Shown here piece after piece: positions 1 through 7,843 of a DNA stretch of 40,117 nucleotides. The position numbers and the translations under genes are program-made. This DNA is from Candidatus Avelusimicrobium excrementipullorum (GTDB lineage: Bacteria > Elusimicrobiota > Elusimicrobia > Elusimicrobiales > Elusimicrobiaceae). Position 1 is the stretch's first letter, and every line of letters begins with the position of its first letter. Below the pieces are notes generated by a model, which had not been told where the DNA came from, did no database searches, and saw nothing but the letters and a program-made list of their open reading frames with translations. The stretch covers positions 1 through 40,117 of the forward strand of contig DWVB01000090.1 of assembly GCA_019120455.1 (NCBI GenBank). The letters are read 5' to 3'.

Positions 1-3
1 ATC

Positions 4-29
4 AAAAAAAAAAAACGGGTCAAGGCCCG
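4..29 (-). terminator. Possible intrinsic terminator, minus strand
   Basis: Read on the minus strand, a 5-bp stem (16-20 with 25-29, one G-T pair, loop CTTG) is followed by a run of about twelve T (4-15). It would back up the stronger hairpin at 103-129. The stem is short, so it could be chance. Confidence 0.4.
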
Positions 30-102
30 GCGATTAAACGACAAAAACACAAACAAAAAACACCTTTAACCGAAAAGGCACAACCTATGTGACAGAAACA
101 GA

Positions 103-129
103 AAGCGCAAGGCCGTACGCCTTGCGCTT
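103..129 (-). terminator. Intrinsic terminator of the mntP pair
   Basis: A perfect 10-bp stem (103-112 with 120-129, AAGCGCAAGG type) has a 7-nt loop. It lies 27 nt beyond the stop codon of the downstream MntP-like gene. The T tract after it on the minus strand is imperfect (TCTGTTTCTG), so release may be incomplete, and a second poly-T hairpin lies at 4-29. Confidence 0.65.
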
Positions 130-155
130 CATACATATACCAGACGGGTATTCAC

Positions 156-713
156 TTACAAAATAATCAGACGTATGGCCATAATGACCAATATCAGCCC
201 CGCCACAAATTCCGCTTTTTTAGTAACAATGCTCTTGGAAGTCTTGCTGCCCAAGTGAAAGCCCAGCACCGTCAGACCAAACGTAAGAACGATTAAAAAC
301 AGCACCTGCGGGAACCAGCCCTTGTCCATCAGTTCCAAGGCGTAACCCACCAGAAAATACGGTGCGGCGGACAGGGCGGACACGCGCACCATTTTTTTGT
401 TGTCGTCCACCTCACCCGCTTTAAAGCTGGGCGATTTTTCAATCGTTTCCAGCATATATTTAATGCCCAGCAGCAACAGAAACGCAAACGCAATCCAGTT
501 ATTGGCATGGACAAAATAACTGCGGAAGAAAATCATGCTGAACAAATAACCGGCCGTAAAAATCAGCGCGTTAAAACCGGCAAAATAAAAAGCCGCTTTA
601 ATGGAGAACACGCTTTTTGTTTTCGGATCCAAATTCATGGCCGACATATTGGCCGTCACCATATTATCGGTACACAAACAAATAAAAATAATGATTACCG
701 CGATGAGTCCCAT
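156..713 (-). CDS. MntP-like membrane protein, diverged paralog
   Basis: This is a 185-aa polytopic membrane protein with about six hydrophobic segments, resembling the MntP (DUF204) manganese-efflux family within the LysE/TerC-like fold. The start is the ATG at 713, because AAAGGAG lies just upstream; an in-frame ATG 48 bp earlier has no ribosome site. The N-terminal half keeps the acidic signature as CTDNMVTANM. In the second half, the place where the family and its neighbour have ATSLDAL reads SAAPYFL, so the conserved Asp is missing. It sits 34 bp downstream of the canonical mntP gene at 748-1314 and is probably cotranscribed with it. It may form a mixed transporter with its neighbour or export a different ion; the sequence does not decide. 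Membership of the superfamily is fairly sure, the substrate is not. Confidence 0.7.
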   Translation of the reverse strand: MGLIAVIIIFICLCTDNMVTANMSAMNLDPKTKSVFSIKAAFYFAGFNALIFTAGYLFSMIFFRSYFVHANNWIAFAFLLLLGIKYMLETIEKSPSFKAGEVDDNKKMVRVSALSAAPYFLVGYALELMDKGWFPQVLFLIVLTFGLTVLGFHLGSKTSKSIVTKKAEFVAGLILVIMAIRLIIL

Positions 714-747
714 ATTTTCTCCTTTACTGCCTTGGGTTGTTTTTATA

Positions 748-1314
748 TTACCAAATTCCAAGACCGCTGAGCAGTACTTTTACCGATACCGCCAAAAGCG
801 CCGCGCCGCCCAGCACCTCCATGGCCGTGCCAAAACGCCGTCCTAAAAAGCTGCCCAGAAAAAACCCGCTGTAGCTGGTGGCCAGTACGCACAAAGCCAA
901 AAAGCCCAGCGTCAGCCCAAAAGGCGCCTGCGAGAGTGACAGAGCCATACCCACCAACAGTGCGTCCAGGCTGGTGGCCACGGCCAGGGCCAGTACCGTT
1001 TTGACGGACAGACGGCGGCACAGCTCCGGCTTTTCTTTATGTTCAAACGCCTCTTTTATCATTTTCAGCCCGATAAAAGCCAACACAAAAAACGCAATCC
1101 AATGGTCAAAACGGTCTATGACGCGGCCCAGCTCGCGCCCGCCCCACCAACCGGCGCAAAACATAATCACATGCGCCAGGGCAAAGCTGACGCTCACCCC
1201 CAGCACCCGTGCATGTTTCAGCTCGCCTCTGTCGGCACAGCCGGACGCAATGGTCACGGCAAAATTATCCATGGATAACCCTAAAGCCACCACAAAAGCC
1301 GATAGAATGTTCAT
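748..1314 (-). CDS. mntP: Manganese efflux pump MntP
   Basis: A 188-aa, six-helix inner-membrane protein with the two-fold pseudo-repeat of MntP. The first repeat carries GLSMDNFAVTIASG near residue 13 and the second ATSLDALLVGMALS near residue 114; each Asp is conserved in the family and needed for Mn(II) export. The length matches the usual ~190 aa. The start ATG at 1314 has no Shine-Dalgarno sequence but lies just after a TATCAT -10-like element, so the transcript may be leaderless. With only 26 bp to the divergent sdaA start there is no room for a yybP-ykoY manganese riboswitch, the usual control of this gene elsewhere. The diverged paralog at 156-713 follows directly. Confidence 0.88.
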   Translation of the reverse strand: MNILSAFVVALGLSMDNFAVTIASGCADRGELKHARVLGVSVSFALAHVIMFCAGWWGGRELGRVIDRFDHWIAFFVLAFIGLKMIKEAFEHKEKPELCRRLSVKTVLALAVATSLDALLVGMALSLSQAPFGLTLGFLALCVLATSYSGFFLGSFLGRRFGTAMEVLGGAALLAVSVKVLLSGLGIW

Positions 1315-1340
1315 ATAAATTATGATAACATTTTTAATAT
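1315..1340. promoter_or_regulatory. 26-bp divergent promoter region between mntP and sdaA
   Basis: The whole spacer between two divergent start codons is 26 bp. It contains TTATGATAA (1320-1328), which reads TATGAT at 1321-1326 on the plus strand and TATCAT at 1327-1322 on the minus strand, so one near-palindromic -10 could serve both directions. Transcripts would start about 8 nt before the sdaA ATG and at or next to the mntP ATG. No Shine-Dalgarno sequence is visible for either gene and no good -35 was found. This is inference from sequence only. Confidence 0.5.
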
Positions 1341-2555
1341 ATGGAATCCTTGAGAGAACTCTATAAAATCGGCTGCGGGCCTTCCAGCAGCCACACCATG
1401 GGGCCGCATATGGCGGCCGAACAGTTCAACCGCCGCTGGCCGCAGGCGTCGGCCTTCCGCGTGACGCTTTACGGCTCTTTGGCCGCCACCGGCAAAGGCC
1501 ACCTGACCGACTTTACCCTGCGCGAGGCGTTTTACCCCAAACCGGTAGACGTGGTGTTTGACATGCAGACGCGCATTAAAAAACATCCCAACGCCCTCAA
1601 GTTCCAGGCGCTGGACCAGGCGGGGCACATCATGGACAGTTACATGGTGTACAGCATCGGCGGCGGCGCCATACGCGACGATGAAAACTTCGGCAAACAG
1701 GTAAACAATATTTACCCGCATAAATCCATGAATGAAATTTTGCAGTATACCTCCGACAAACGCATGCTGTTGTGGGAATATGTGGAAGAATGCGAAGGAG
1801 CGGACATCTGGAACTATTTAACCGAAGTCTGGACCACCATGAAGGATACCATGAACCGCGGCCTGTCCAAGCGCGGGGTCCTGCCCGGTTCTCTCAACCT
1901 GGAACGCAAAGCCCAGCGATATTTATACAAAGCGGAAAGCTCCCCCCAATACCTGCGCCGCATGAACAATTTGTTTGCGTATGCACTGGCCTGCTCGGAG
2001 GAAAACGCTTCCGGCGGCATCGTGGTCACCGCCCCGACCTGCGGCTCCTGCGGCGTTGTACCCGCCGTATGCCGGCTGGTGCAGGAAATTTGTGAATTTG
2101 AGGACAACACCATCATTCGCGCTTTGGCCACGGCCAGTCTGTTCGGCAATATGGCCAAAGCCAATGCTTCCATTTCCGGCGCGGAAGTGGGCTGCCAGGG
2201 AGAAGTGGGCGTGGCCTGCGCCATGGCGGCCGCCGCCACCTGCCAGCTGGAAGGAGGCGACAACAAACGCATTGAATATTCCGCCGAAATGGGACTGGAA
2301 CACCATCTGGGCCTTACCTGCGATCCGGTGGACGGGCTGGTGCAAATCCCGTGCATAGAGCGCAACGCACTGGCGGCTTCGCGCGCGCTGGACTGCGCCA
2401 CCTACGCCCTGATGTCCGACGGACACAACCGCGTATCTTATGACGATGTGCTGGCTACCATGATGCAAACCGGCAAAGATATGAACCAAGCCTACCGCGA
2501 AACGGCCCAGGGCGGTTTGGCACGCTTTTTTCATTTGGCCAAGGGGGACCAATAA
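1341..2555 (+). CDS. sdaA: L-serine dehydratase, iron-sulfur dependent, single chain
   Basis: Converts L-serine to pyruvate and ammonia with a [4Fe-4S] cluster in the cytoplasm. The 404-aa protein has the N-terminal beta domain with SSSHTMGPH (residues 15-23) and the C-terminal alpha domain with APTCGSCG (231-238), GCQGEVG (284-290) and LTCDPVDGLVQIPCIERN (325-342). Cys285, Cys327 and Cys338 have the 42- and 11-residue spacing of the cluster ligands known in bacterial L-serine dehydratases. It is shorter than the ~455 aa of E. coli SdaA, but both domains are present. The ATG at 1341 begins the typical N-terminus and has no ribosome site; a short-leader or leaderless mRNA from TATGAT at 1321 is likely. 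It overlaps functionally with the nitroreductase gene starting 1 bp after its stop. Confidence 0.93.
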   Translation: MESLRELYKIGCGPSSSHTMGPHMAAEQFNRRWPQASAFRVTLYGSLAATGKGHLTDFTLREAFYPKPVDVVFDMQTRIKKHPNALKFQALDQAGHIMDSYMVYSIGGGAIRDDENFGKQVNNIYPHKSMNEILQYTSDKRMLLWEYVEECEGADIWNYLTEVWTTMKDTMNRGLSKRGVLPGSLNLERKAQRYLYKAESSPQYLRRMNNLFAYALACSEENASGGIVVTAPTCGSCGVVPAVCRLVQEICEFEDNTIIRALATASLFGNMAKANASISGAEVGCQGEVGVACAMAAAATCQLEGGDNKRIEYSAEMGLEHHLGLTCDPVDGLVQIPCIERNALAASRALDCATYALMSDGHNRVSYDDVLATMMQTGKDMNQAYRETAQGGLARFFHLAKGDQ

Positions 2556-2556
2556 C

Positions 2557-3066
2557 ATGAACACACTGGAAGCCATAAACAAAAGACGTTCTATCCGTAA
2601 ATTTACGGGCAAAGCGCTGACCCAGCAACAAATTGAAACCCTGCTGCGCGCGGCCATGCTGGCGCCTACGGCGCGCAATGCGCAGGAGTGGGACTTTGTC
2701 GTCGTGCGCGACCGCGCCACCCTGGATAAGCTGATGGCCGTACACCCGTACGCGCATATGCTTTCCACCGCCGACTGCGCCATTATCGTCTGCGGCAACA
2801 CCCAGCGCGAACACGCACCCGGCTACTGGCCCGGCGACTGCGGCGCGGCAACCCAAAACATCTTGCTGGCCGCCACGGACATGGGCATCGGCTCGGTCTG
2901 GCTGGGCGTATATCCCACGCAGGAACGTATGGACGCGGTGGGCCAAGTCATCGCTCTGCCGGCGCATGTCAAACCGTTTAATATTATTGCCCTGGGCCTG
3001 CCGGACGAGAAAAAAGAAGAGGTGGACCGCTTTGACCCGGCCAAAGTACATTACGAGAAATGGTAA
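2557..3066 (+). CDS. Nitroreductase-family FMN oxidoreductase
   Basis: A 169-aa member of the nitroreductase superfamily, NAD(P)H-dependent flavin enzymes that are usually dimeric and cytoplasmic. The N-terminus INKRRSIRKFTGKALTQQQI (8-27) and APTARNAQEWDFVVV (37-51) form the FMN phosphate and isoalloxazine contacts. CGAATQNILLAATDMGIGSVWLG in the middle and the closing IIALGLPDEKKEE are also typical. The length is that of the small subgroup. It starts 1 bp after the sdaA stop, with AAGGGGG just upstream, so it is translationally coupled to sdaA. A strong terminator follows. The substrate cannot be read from the sequence. Confidence 0.88.
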   Translation: MNTLEAINKRRSIRKFTGKALTQQQIETLLRAAMLAPTARNAQEWDFVVVRDRATLDKLMAVHPYAHMLSTADCAIIVCGNTQREHAPGYWPGDCGAATQNILLAATDMGIGSVWLGVYPTQERMDAVGQVIALPAHVKPFNIIALGLPDEKKEEVDRFDPAKVHYEKW

Positions 3067-3082
3067 TTTGACCACCGACAAA

Positions 3083-3115
3083 AACCCGCGTTTTCTTGAA
3101 ACGCGGGTTTTTATT
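3083..3115. terminator. Bidirectional intrinsic terminator
   Basis: An 11-bp stem (3083-3093 with 3099-3109, AACCCGCGTTT) has a 5-nt loop, with T on the right and A on the left. It separates the sdaA-nitroreductase operon from the convergent subtilase gene ending at 3116. Confidence 0.88.
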
Positions 3116-4327
3116 TTACTGTTTCATACTCTGCAATTTTCTAATCAGCCGTTGCGGCTGCACCAAATATTTGGCTGAATAGGTTTTCCCCTGCGGCGTT
3201 TTAACCGTAGCCGCCACGGCGGTTTCCCGCGCCGTCTGCCAGAAAAGTTCCGGCGTCAGCGGCGGATATACCTGCGCCGCCAGCGCGTACAACCCCGCCG
3301 CATACGGCACGGCCCAGCTTAAACCGCTGCTGGCATAGGACGCATAGTCGCCGTCCCCGTTTGGGGCGGCCGTAACGCGGTAATCCGTAGGGAATAAAAC
3401 TTTTTCCATATACGGATATCTTTCATAATCTCTTTCTTCAAACCAGCCGGCTCCGCGCGTATACAGCGCAGGAGCATCTGCGTCGCAGGTGGAACAGGCA
3501 CGGCTGAGCGCAAAAATATCATGGTCCGTCGTAAAAACGGCCACTCCCTGCCGGCGGGCTTCCGCCAAACCTTCTTTCCATTGCAGGGCCCCTATGCTTT
3601 CGGGGTCTTCCAGCCCTCCCAGACTAAGTGAAATAACACGGATTTTATTTTTTGCGGGCAGCGTTTTATTAATTTCCAGCAACCGTTTTAACGCTTCGGC
3701 TTCCGGACGTACGTCCCAACCGTCCCCTTTTAGTCTGGCAAAGCGCGTAGCAATATAATACAAATCCGCTTCCGGCGCCACTCCCACCGTCCTCCCCACG
3801 ATAATAGAAGCCACCGCCGGACCATGCATTTGTGCTTCCGGGCAATTCTCCTGCTGTTCATAAAATTTCAGCCGTCCGGCATATTCCTGATGGGCGGTCA
3901 GCAACGGCTGGTCTATTATGGCCACACTCACGCCGCGGCCCGTTATTCCTTCCGCATGCAAACTGCGCACCCCCAGTCCCGGGTTAACGCCGTCACGCAA
4001 AACCTCCTCGGGCTCAAACCCTTTGGGCATTTTATCCGCTTCGGGCCAGCGGGTTTTGCTGTCAAAATCCACATAGTCGGCCAAATTGGAAGGATACATG
4101 CTCAAATCCATTTGGGATAAATCACAGGAACGAAAGTCCGCATTACGGTTTTCCGCAAAAAGTTTCACCAATTCTTCCGCCGAAGGTAAAGTTTTCTGCT
4201 CCTTATACTTACAGATCCAAGCATAATCCACCGCTTCCGGCACGACGTCCGGCACGCGGATCTCCGCCTGCTGTGCGCCGGCGCATGCGCATAAAAGTAA
4301 AACAAGCAAATAAACCTTCTTGCGCAT
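3116..4327 (-). CDS. Secreted subtilisin-like serine protease (S8 family)
   Basis: A 403-aa protein with an N-terminal signal peptide (MRKK then hydrophobic to about residue 18; LLLCACAG could also be a lipobox). The catalytic triad is visible in S8 order: Asp129 in VAIIDQP, His158 in MHGPAVASI and Ser337 in SSGLSWAVPYAAG, where subtilisins have GTSMATPHVAG. The oxyanion-hole Asn region (usually AGN) reads GVAVFTTDHDIF near residue 241, so that Asn seems replaced. Start ATG 4327 is chosen because GGGAGG lies 7 nt upstream; an earlier in-frame ATG at 4348 has no ribosome site. A TATAAT at 4370-4365 on the minus strand could be its -10. The gene is monocistronic. Export to the periplasm or surface is likely; its substrate is unknown. 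Confidence 0.86.
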   Translation of the reverse strand: MRKKVYLLVLLLCACAGAQQAEIRVPDVVPEAVDYAWICKYKEQKTLPSAEELVKLFAENRNADFRSCDLSQMDLSMYPSNLADYVDFDSKTRWPEADKMPKGFEPEEVLRDGVNPGLGVRSLHAEGITGRGVSVAIIDQPLLTAHQEYAGRLKFYEQQENCPEAQMHGPAVASIIVGRTVGVAPEADLYYIATRFARLKGDGWDVRPEAEALKRLLEINKTLPAKNKIRVISLSLGGLEDPESIGALQWKEGLAEARRQGVAVFTTDHDIFALSRACSTCDADAPALYTRGAGWFEERDYERYPYMEKVLFPTDYRVTAAPNGDGDYASYASSGLSWAVPYAAGLYALAAQVYPPLTPELFWQTARETAVAATVKTPQGKTYSAKYLVQPQRLIRKLQSMKQ

Positions 4328-4487
4328 TATTATCCTCCCACGAAACAAATATTAAGACGTTCACATTATATAAAAACAGGACATCCTTTTCTTTCAAAAT
4401 AACCCTAAAAAATTGCTTTCTCTCCAAGGGTTTTCCTTTACTTCCCCCCTCGTTTATGATAAGTTTAAAAATACAGGGGGATAAAAT
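4328..4487. promoter_or_regulatory. Divergent intergenic region with two -10 candidates
   Basis: On the minus strand TATAAT (4370-4365) precedes the subtilase start by about 38 nt. On the plus strand TATGAT (4455-4460) precedes the GGDEF-EAL gene, whose ATG 4488 has GGGGGAT as ribosome site. No convincing -35 elements were found at the right spacing. Confidence 0.45.
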
Positions 4488-6716
4488 ATGAAAATTTCCA
4501 AATCCGTATTCCGGGCCTTGTGGATTTTTGCGCTTTGTGTTGTGGCGCTGGGAGCAGGAACATTTTTATATATTCATCATTTAAGAGCCGCTTTAAACGC
4601 CGAACTGACCGCTTACCTGGATGAAGTGGCCCGCCAGGGTGTGGGCACGTTAAATGCCCAAATCCAGGGGGACATCCGTTCTTTGAGGTCCGCCGCCGAA
4701 GCAATTTCTACTTATAAAATATTAGACAATAAACCTTGGACGGAACTGCTGGAAAATGAAACCAAATACAATGACTTTAAACGCATGGCCTTTATCCTGC
4801 CCAGCGGGGTGGCGTATTTAAGCGACGGATTCCTCATAGACCTGTCCCACCGTGACTATTTTAAAAAAGGGCTGGAAGGCCAAGCCACGGTAACTGATCC
4901 GCTAACAGACGCAGTAGACCAGGGAACAGCGGTCATCTTGTCCGTGCCGGTTTTTTCCAAAGACGAACAGGTACGGGGCGTACTTATTGCCGCCCAGCCT
5001 ACCGATATGTATGGCAACCTGATTGCTTCGGACAGTTTTGACGGGGAAGGTTATTCTCTCATTATAAAATCCAACGGAGATAAGGTGGCGGTTTCCCCCT
5101 CGTCCCACACAGACCATAATGCCTCCAATATCTTTCAGTCCCCGATTAATGAAAATTTAGATCCGGAAGGCAAAATGCGCCGCGATATGAAAGAAGGGCG
5201 CAGCGGCATGATACGTTTTTTCCGCCCCGAAGAAGGCTGGCTGTATGCCAGTTATGTGCCGGTCGGCATCAATGACTGGTATTTCCTTTCTATCGTGCCC
5301 GAAAGAGTCGCTGTACAAAAAACAAAAAATTTATTTTGGCTGTCTTTGATTTTGGCCGGTACGGTATTTGCCGTATTTGCCATACTGCTCATATACATTT
5401 ACCGCCAAAACCGGCAAAACCACGCCACTTTATACCACGCCGCCTATATAGACCCTGTACTGCGGCGCCCGAATTGGGCCAAAGTGCGTCAGGACATGGA
5501 TGATATCCTAACGCATACGCAGGAACATAATTATGCTTTTGTGGCTTTTGATATTAATAAATTTAAAGTCATCAATGACGCTCTTGGATATGCCAAGGCC
5601 AATGAACTGCTGCAATACATATCCTCTGTCCTGGAAGGGGAACTGCACGAGGGAGAATTTTACTGCCGCGTACAGGCCGATTTATTTGTTTTATTACTGC
5701 ATATGCCAAGCAGCGGCCAGCTGCGCAACCGCCTGGAGTTGATTAATGAAAAAATCGTTAATTTTCATCCGGCCAGCAAAGACCGCTTCCAGCTGATTTT
5801 GTCCTTTGGCGTCTGCCCCGTAACAGACAAATCCCTGACAGCCAACGATTTATTACTTCGTGCCGTACTGGCCCGGGATACCGTCAAAGGCAATTACCAT
5901 GACATTATTGCTTTTTATGACGACCATTTCCGCAGCCGCTTAAACCAGGAACAAGCCGTTGAAAACAACATGGAAGAAGCCTTGACCAAAAGAGAATTTT
6001 CCATGCTGCTTTTCCCTGTATTGGATATGGACAAAGCTCCCGTCGCCGCGGAAGGATACCCCGTGTGGACTCCGCCAGATAAACCCGCCGTGGACACAGA
6101 TGTCTTTCTGCGCGTATTTACCAAGAACGGCTTTATTGCCCGCTTGGACACTTATATGGCGGAAGAGGCCTGCCGTCTGCTCAAACACTGGCAGGACAAT
6201 AAACTGCCGCAGGTTCCTATTGCGTTAAATATTTCTGCCGCCAGTTTACGCAGTCCGTATTTTTCCTCCGTCCTGCTGCAGTTAACGCGCCAATACGGAG
6301 TTTCGCCATCTCATTTAATTCTGCAGCTTATGCCGCATACCGATCCGGCTGATTTACCGCTGCTGCGGCAACTGGCCGAACGCCTGCACGGAGAAGGGTT
6401 CAAGTTGGCTTTAAATCGCTTTGGACGCGGTACCGTATCGCTTGATCTTATTCAGACTCTGCCCATAGATATGATAAAAATGGAAGGGGAATTGACGCGT
6501 GACTTAGGACACAACCCAAAAACAACACCTGTCTTGTCTGCATTCATACGCATGGCCGAGGACTTGCATCTGCATTTAGTCTTTGACGGGGTGGAAAACG
6601 GCCGCCAGCTGGAATTGTTGCGGGAATTGGGTGCGCACTGGTGGGCCGGCCCCTACGCAGGGGGAGCCCAGCCGGCCGATATGCTGTTTGAAACATCTAA
6701 AGAAAAGGAAATATAG
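4488..6716 (+). CDS. Membrane dCache sensor with degenerate GGDEF and EAL domains
   Basis: A 742-aa inner-membrane protein. TM1 spans about residues 9-31, a periplasmic dCache-like sensor about 35-275 (LSHRDYFKKGLEG and LIIKSNGDKVAVSP are typical), TM2 about 283-305, then GGDEF-like and EAL-like domains. The GGDEF motif reads RVQADLF near residue 394. In the EAL part the signature is EGYPVW near 520, the ELTES glutamate is LQLMP, the DDFGTG metal site is NRFGRG and AEGVE is FDGVE. Metal and catalytic residues for both cyclase and phosphodiesterase are therefore missing, so this is probably a signal-binding or protein-interaction effector rather than an enzyme. A second protein of the same architecture, with an intact EAL, is at 16325-18565. 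Start ATG follows GGGGGAT. Confidence 0.88.
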   Translation: MKISKSVFRALWIFALCVVALGAGTFLYIHHLRAALNAELTAYLDEVARQGVGTLNAQIQGDIRSLRSAAEAISTYKILDNKPWTELLENETKYNDFKRMAFILPSGVAYLSDGFLIDLSHRDYFKKGLEGQATVTDPLTDAVDQGTAVILSVPVFSKDEQVRGVLIAAQPTDMYGNLIASDSFDGEGYSLIIKSNGDKVAVSPSSHTDHNASNIFQSPINENLDPEGKMRRDMKEGRSGMIRFFRPEEGWLYASYVPVGINDWYFLSIVPERVAVQKTKNLFWLSLILAGTVFAVFAILLIYIYRQNRQNHATLYHAAYIDPVLRRPNWAKVRQDMDDILTHTQEHNYAFVAFDINKFKVINDALGYAKANELLQYISSVLEGELHEGEFYCRVQADLFVLLLHMPSSGQLRNRLELINEKIVNFHPASKDRFQLILSFGVCPVTDKSLTANDLLLRAVLARDTVKGNYHDIIAFYDDHFRSRLNQEQAVENNMEEALTKREFSMLLFPVLDMDKAPVAAEGYPVWTPPDKPAVDTDVFLRVFTKNGFIARLDTYMAEEACRLLKHWQDNKLPQVPIALNISAASLRSPYFSSVLLQLTRQYGVSPSHLILQLMPHTDPADLPLLRQLAERLHGEGFKLALNRFGRGTVSLDLIQTLPIDMIKMEGELTRDLGHNPKTTPVLSAFIRMAEDLHLHLVFDGVENGRQLELLRELGAHWWAGPYAGGAQPADMLFETSKEKEI

Positions 6717-6887
6717 TTCGCACCAGCCATACATGCCGTTTGGACAGCCACCAGCAAGGCGCCTCATATCTGTTTTTGCTGTTTTGCGCGTGTTTTGAAC
6801 GATATCCCCGACAGAACGGATATATTTGCCTAACAAAAAACAAAAATAGTAAAATAATAAAAAGATCTTTTTATTGTACCGTTTTAT

Positions 6888-6965
6888 GGTGGATGTAGCT
6901 CAGTTGGTTAGAGCGCCGGTCTGTGGAACCGGAGGTCGCGGGTTCAAGTCTCGTCATCCACCCCA
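6888..6965 (+). tRNA. tRNA-His (anticodon GTG)
   Basis: A complete cloverleaf: acceptor GTGGATG (6889-6895) pairs with CATCCAC (6955-6961), the anticodon stem CCGGT/ACCGG flanks loop CTGTGGA with GTG at 6923-6925, and the T loop is GTTCAAG. The extra G at 6888 opposite C6962 is the -1 guanosine typical of tRNA-His. CCA is encoded (6963-6965). Confidence 0.97.
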
Positions 6966-6972
6966 TATTTAC

Positions 6973-7000
6973 TCCCATCGAACTTTTGGTGGGATTTTTT
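6973..7000 (+). terminator. Intrinsic terminator of tRNA-His
   Basis: A 7-bp stem TCCCATC/GGTGGGA (6973-6979 with 6988-6994, one G-T pair) is followed by six T. Confidence 0.75.
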
Positions 7001-7020
7001 AATGCCTTTTTAGTTTGTTT

Positions 7021-7048
7021 ATCCCCGCCTATCGTCGGGGATTTTTTA
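7021..7048 (+). terminator. Second intrinsic terminator after tRNA-His
   Basis: A 7-bp stem ATCCCCG/CGGGGAT (7021-7027 with 7036-7042) is followed by seven T (7042-7048). Two terminators in series lie between the tRNA and the AT-rich island. Confidence 0.8.
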
Positions 7049-7092
7049 CTTTGGGACGCTCCAGGGTAAACGGATACTTTTTCCTACGGCGC

Positions 7093-7144
7093 ATTTTGGG
7101 CCCAAAATCAAGGGCAAAAGGTATCTTTGTATCCTTTTGCCCTT
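7093..7144. repeat. Two adjacent inverted repeats at the island border
   Basis: ATTTTGGGCCCAAAAT (7093-7108) is a perfect 16-bp palindrome. It abuts a 12-bp inverted repeat AAGGGCAAAAGG (7110-7121) / CCTTTTGCCCTT (7133-7144) with an 11-nt loop. The second is not followed by a T run on the plus strand, so it is not a standard terminator there. The pair sits at the transition from GC-rich to AT-rich DNA. The rest of 7049-7230 holds no recognisable gene. Confidence 0.6.
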
Positions 7145-7230
7145 CATTTAACTGCCCAGAATTTAATTTTGTATAAAACTAAAAATTAATATAATCAAAA
7201 CAAAGAGTTTATCAATATGGAAATCTGATT

Positions 7231-7815
7231 ATGAAAAATAAAGATTATTCTTTTTATATTTATGCCTTAAAAGATGGAAGAAAAAATCCCGCACAAATTT
7301 TCTATATAGGAAAAGGGACAGGGATGAGAAAAGATGAACACTTACTAAATATAGACAATACAAACAAAGGGCAGTTTATCCAAGAAATTATTCAAGATGG
7401 CGGAAAAGTTATTGTAAGTACTCTTATTGACAATTTAACTGAACAGCAAGCTTTAACACTGGAAGCAGAACTTATTGCCTCTTTTGGAACAGAAAAAAAT
7501 GGCGGAATCTTAAAGAATTCAGTCACGCCCAACCCTTCTATCACTTCTTCGAAACGGGAATTAAATTTGCCTGTTGGAGTTTATGAACTGGCAACTATAG
7601 GACTAGACTTTATGAAAAAAGCTATATTAGAGTTTTTAGAAGCTAATCCCGATGGTATAAAAAATGCTGAATTCGCAAGATATCTTAATTTACATTCAGA
7701 TAATGCCGGCAAACAAAAAGATTATCTAACCTATTCTATCCTAGGAATATTAATGAGAGAAAATAAAATCAGAAAAGAACCTCATGGGAAATATAAAATA
7801 AATCAAAGCAACTAG
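7231..7815 (+). CDS. GIY-YIG nuclease-domain protein with C-terminal winged-helix-like region
   Basis: A 194-aa protein. The GIY-YIG fold is visible at residues 7-100: FYIYALK (8-14) stands for GIY, FYIGKG (24-29) for YIG, followed by the catalytic Arg33, a Glu in LEAEL (78 or 80) and Asn96 in GGILKNSV. This layout resembles the LEM-3/COG3680-like branch of the family. The remaining ~85 residues (AILEFLEANPDGIKNAEFARYL ... ILMRENKIRKEP) look like a winged helix and may bind DNA. Family members cut DNA in restriction, repair or mobile elements. The gene is strongly AT-rich, has only a weak ribosome site (GGAAAT) and lies 28 bp before the next gene, suggesting a two-gene unit. A defence or restriction role is an inference from domain and context. 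Confidence 0.75.
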   Translation: MKNKDYSFYIYALKDGRKNPAQIFYIGKGTGMRKDEHLLNIDNTNKGQFIQEIIQDGGKVIVSTLIDNLTEQQALTLEAELIASFGTEKNGGILKNSVTPNPSITSSKRELNLPVGVYELATIGLDFMKKAILEFLEANPDGIKNAEFARYLNLHSDNAGKQKDYLTYSILGILMRENKIRKEPHGKYKINQSN

Positions 7816-7843
7816 CGTCTATTATATTTAAGGGACATATTAT

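Noticed and set aside
1315-1340. Manganese (yybP-ykoY) riboswitch before mntP
   Set aside because: Only 26 bp lie between the divergent start codons, too little for the riboswitch.
6859-6872. AAAAAGATCTTTTT palindrome as terminator after the 4488-6716 gene
   Set aside because: The self-complementary stretch leaves no loop and has no GC stem, so it cannot act as an intrinsic terminator.
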